Of a stretch of 64,000 nucleotides of DNA, positions 63,940 through 64,000 are shown one piece after another. Source of the DNA: Diploptera punctata. Taxonomy: Eukaryota; Arthropoda; Insecta; Blattodea; Blaberidae. Position numbers and translations under genes: made by a program. The first letter of the stretch is position 1. Each line of letters starts with the position of its first letter. The notes under the pieces were generated by a model. It did no database searches and was not told where the DNA came from. It was given only the letters and a program-made list of their open reading frames with translations. The stretch lies in contig JASPKZ010007543.1 of assembly GCA_030220185.1 (NCBI GenBank), positions 45,001-109,000 on the forward strand, in the 5' to 3' direction.

Positions 63940-64000
63940 TTTAGGTGTAGTTCACCTGAAACAAAAAAATGACTCTAGCAGTCATCATTTTCGATGTTTC
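63940..64000 (+). repeat. Repeat Y, cut by the window end
   Basis: TTAGGTGTAGTTCACCTGAA and TTTTCGATGTTTC match the start of the copy at 27.42 kb. Confidence 0.65.

Overview
The window looks like repeat-dense, AT-rich nuclear DNA of an arthropod, most likely a large-genome insect. A cockroach (Periplaneta-like) is my best guess, from remembered resemblance of the RTE and SINE families and not from a search. I recognise no intact host protein-coding gene. Nearly every long open frame is retrotransposon or transposon debris, a SINE, or simple-sequence DNA read in frame. The only structural-RNA candidate outside a mobile repeat is a degenerate intron-bearing tRNA-Tyr-like locus near 35.03-35.12 kb.

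Layout. 0-9.4 kb: SINE and LINE fragments, a Penelope-like (PLE) endonuclease fragment, a Tc1-type transposon (5811-7336) with target TA and terminal inverted repeats, and an array of exact 294-bp units that each carry a tRNA-like cloverleaf. 9.8-17.5 kb: a near full-length RTE-type LINE on the minus strand, split by a complete but frameshifted CR1-like LINE on the plus strand. 17.5-31.4 kb: LINE fragments, two 220-bp TTAA-flanked MITEs, three tRNA-derived SINE families, PLE debris with hammerhead-like cores, and long AAT microsatellites. 31.8-43.7 kb: more RTE copies (one with a clear 13-bp target-site duplication), a foldback element, PLE flanks with hammerhead cores, Helitron-like repeats and an internally deleted mariner-like element. 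45-57.7 kb: nested SINEs and RTE copies, and further tRNA-bearing repeat families built on other tRNA scaffolds. 57.8-61 kb: a 1.1-kb CA-based satellite with nested periods, a Helitron 3' end, and a tetranucleotide tract that changes from TATC to CTGC to CCGC. 61-64 kb: RTE, LINE and anonymous repeats.

Family labels used here. SINE-A, B, C and D are tRNA-derived SINEs; SINE-A has variant tails a and b. T1-T4 are tRNA-carrying ~300-bp repeats. RTE is the LINE with a (TAAG)n tail. LINE-B and LINE-C are related LINEs with ATT, ATG or GATA tails. CR1-like is the LINE with a 3' palindrome and ATT tail. LINE-F has a CTA tail. Repeats X and Y are anonymous families.

The features do not form a pathway. 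What links them is mobilisation: LINE machinery probably moves the SINEs, LINE 3' tails seed the microsatellites, and PLE remnants of several lineages each keep a hammerhead-type motif. The most unusual content is the group of tRNA-bearing tandem or inverted repeats and the hammerhead motifs, two of which overlap the last codons of the PLE reading frame.
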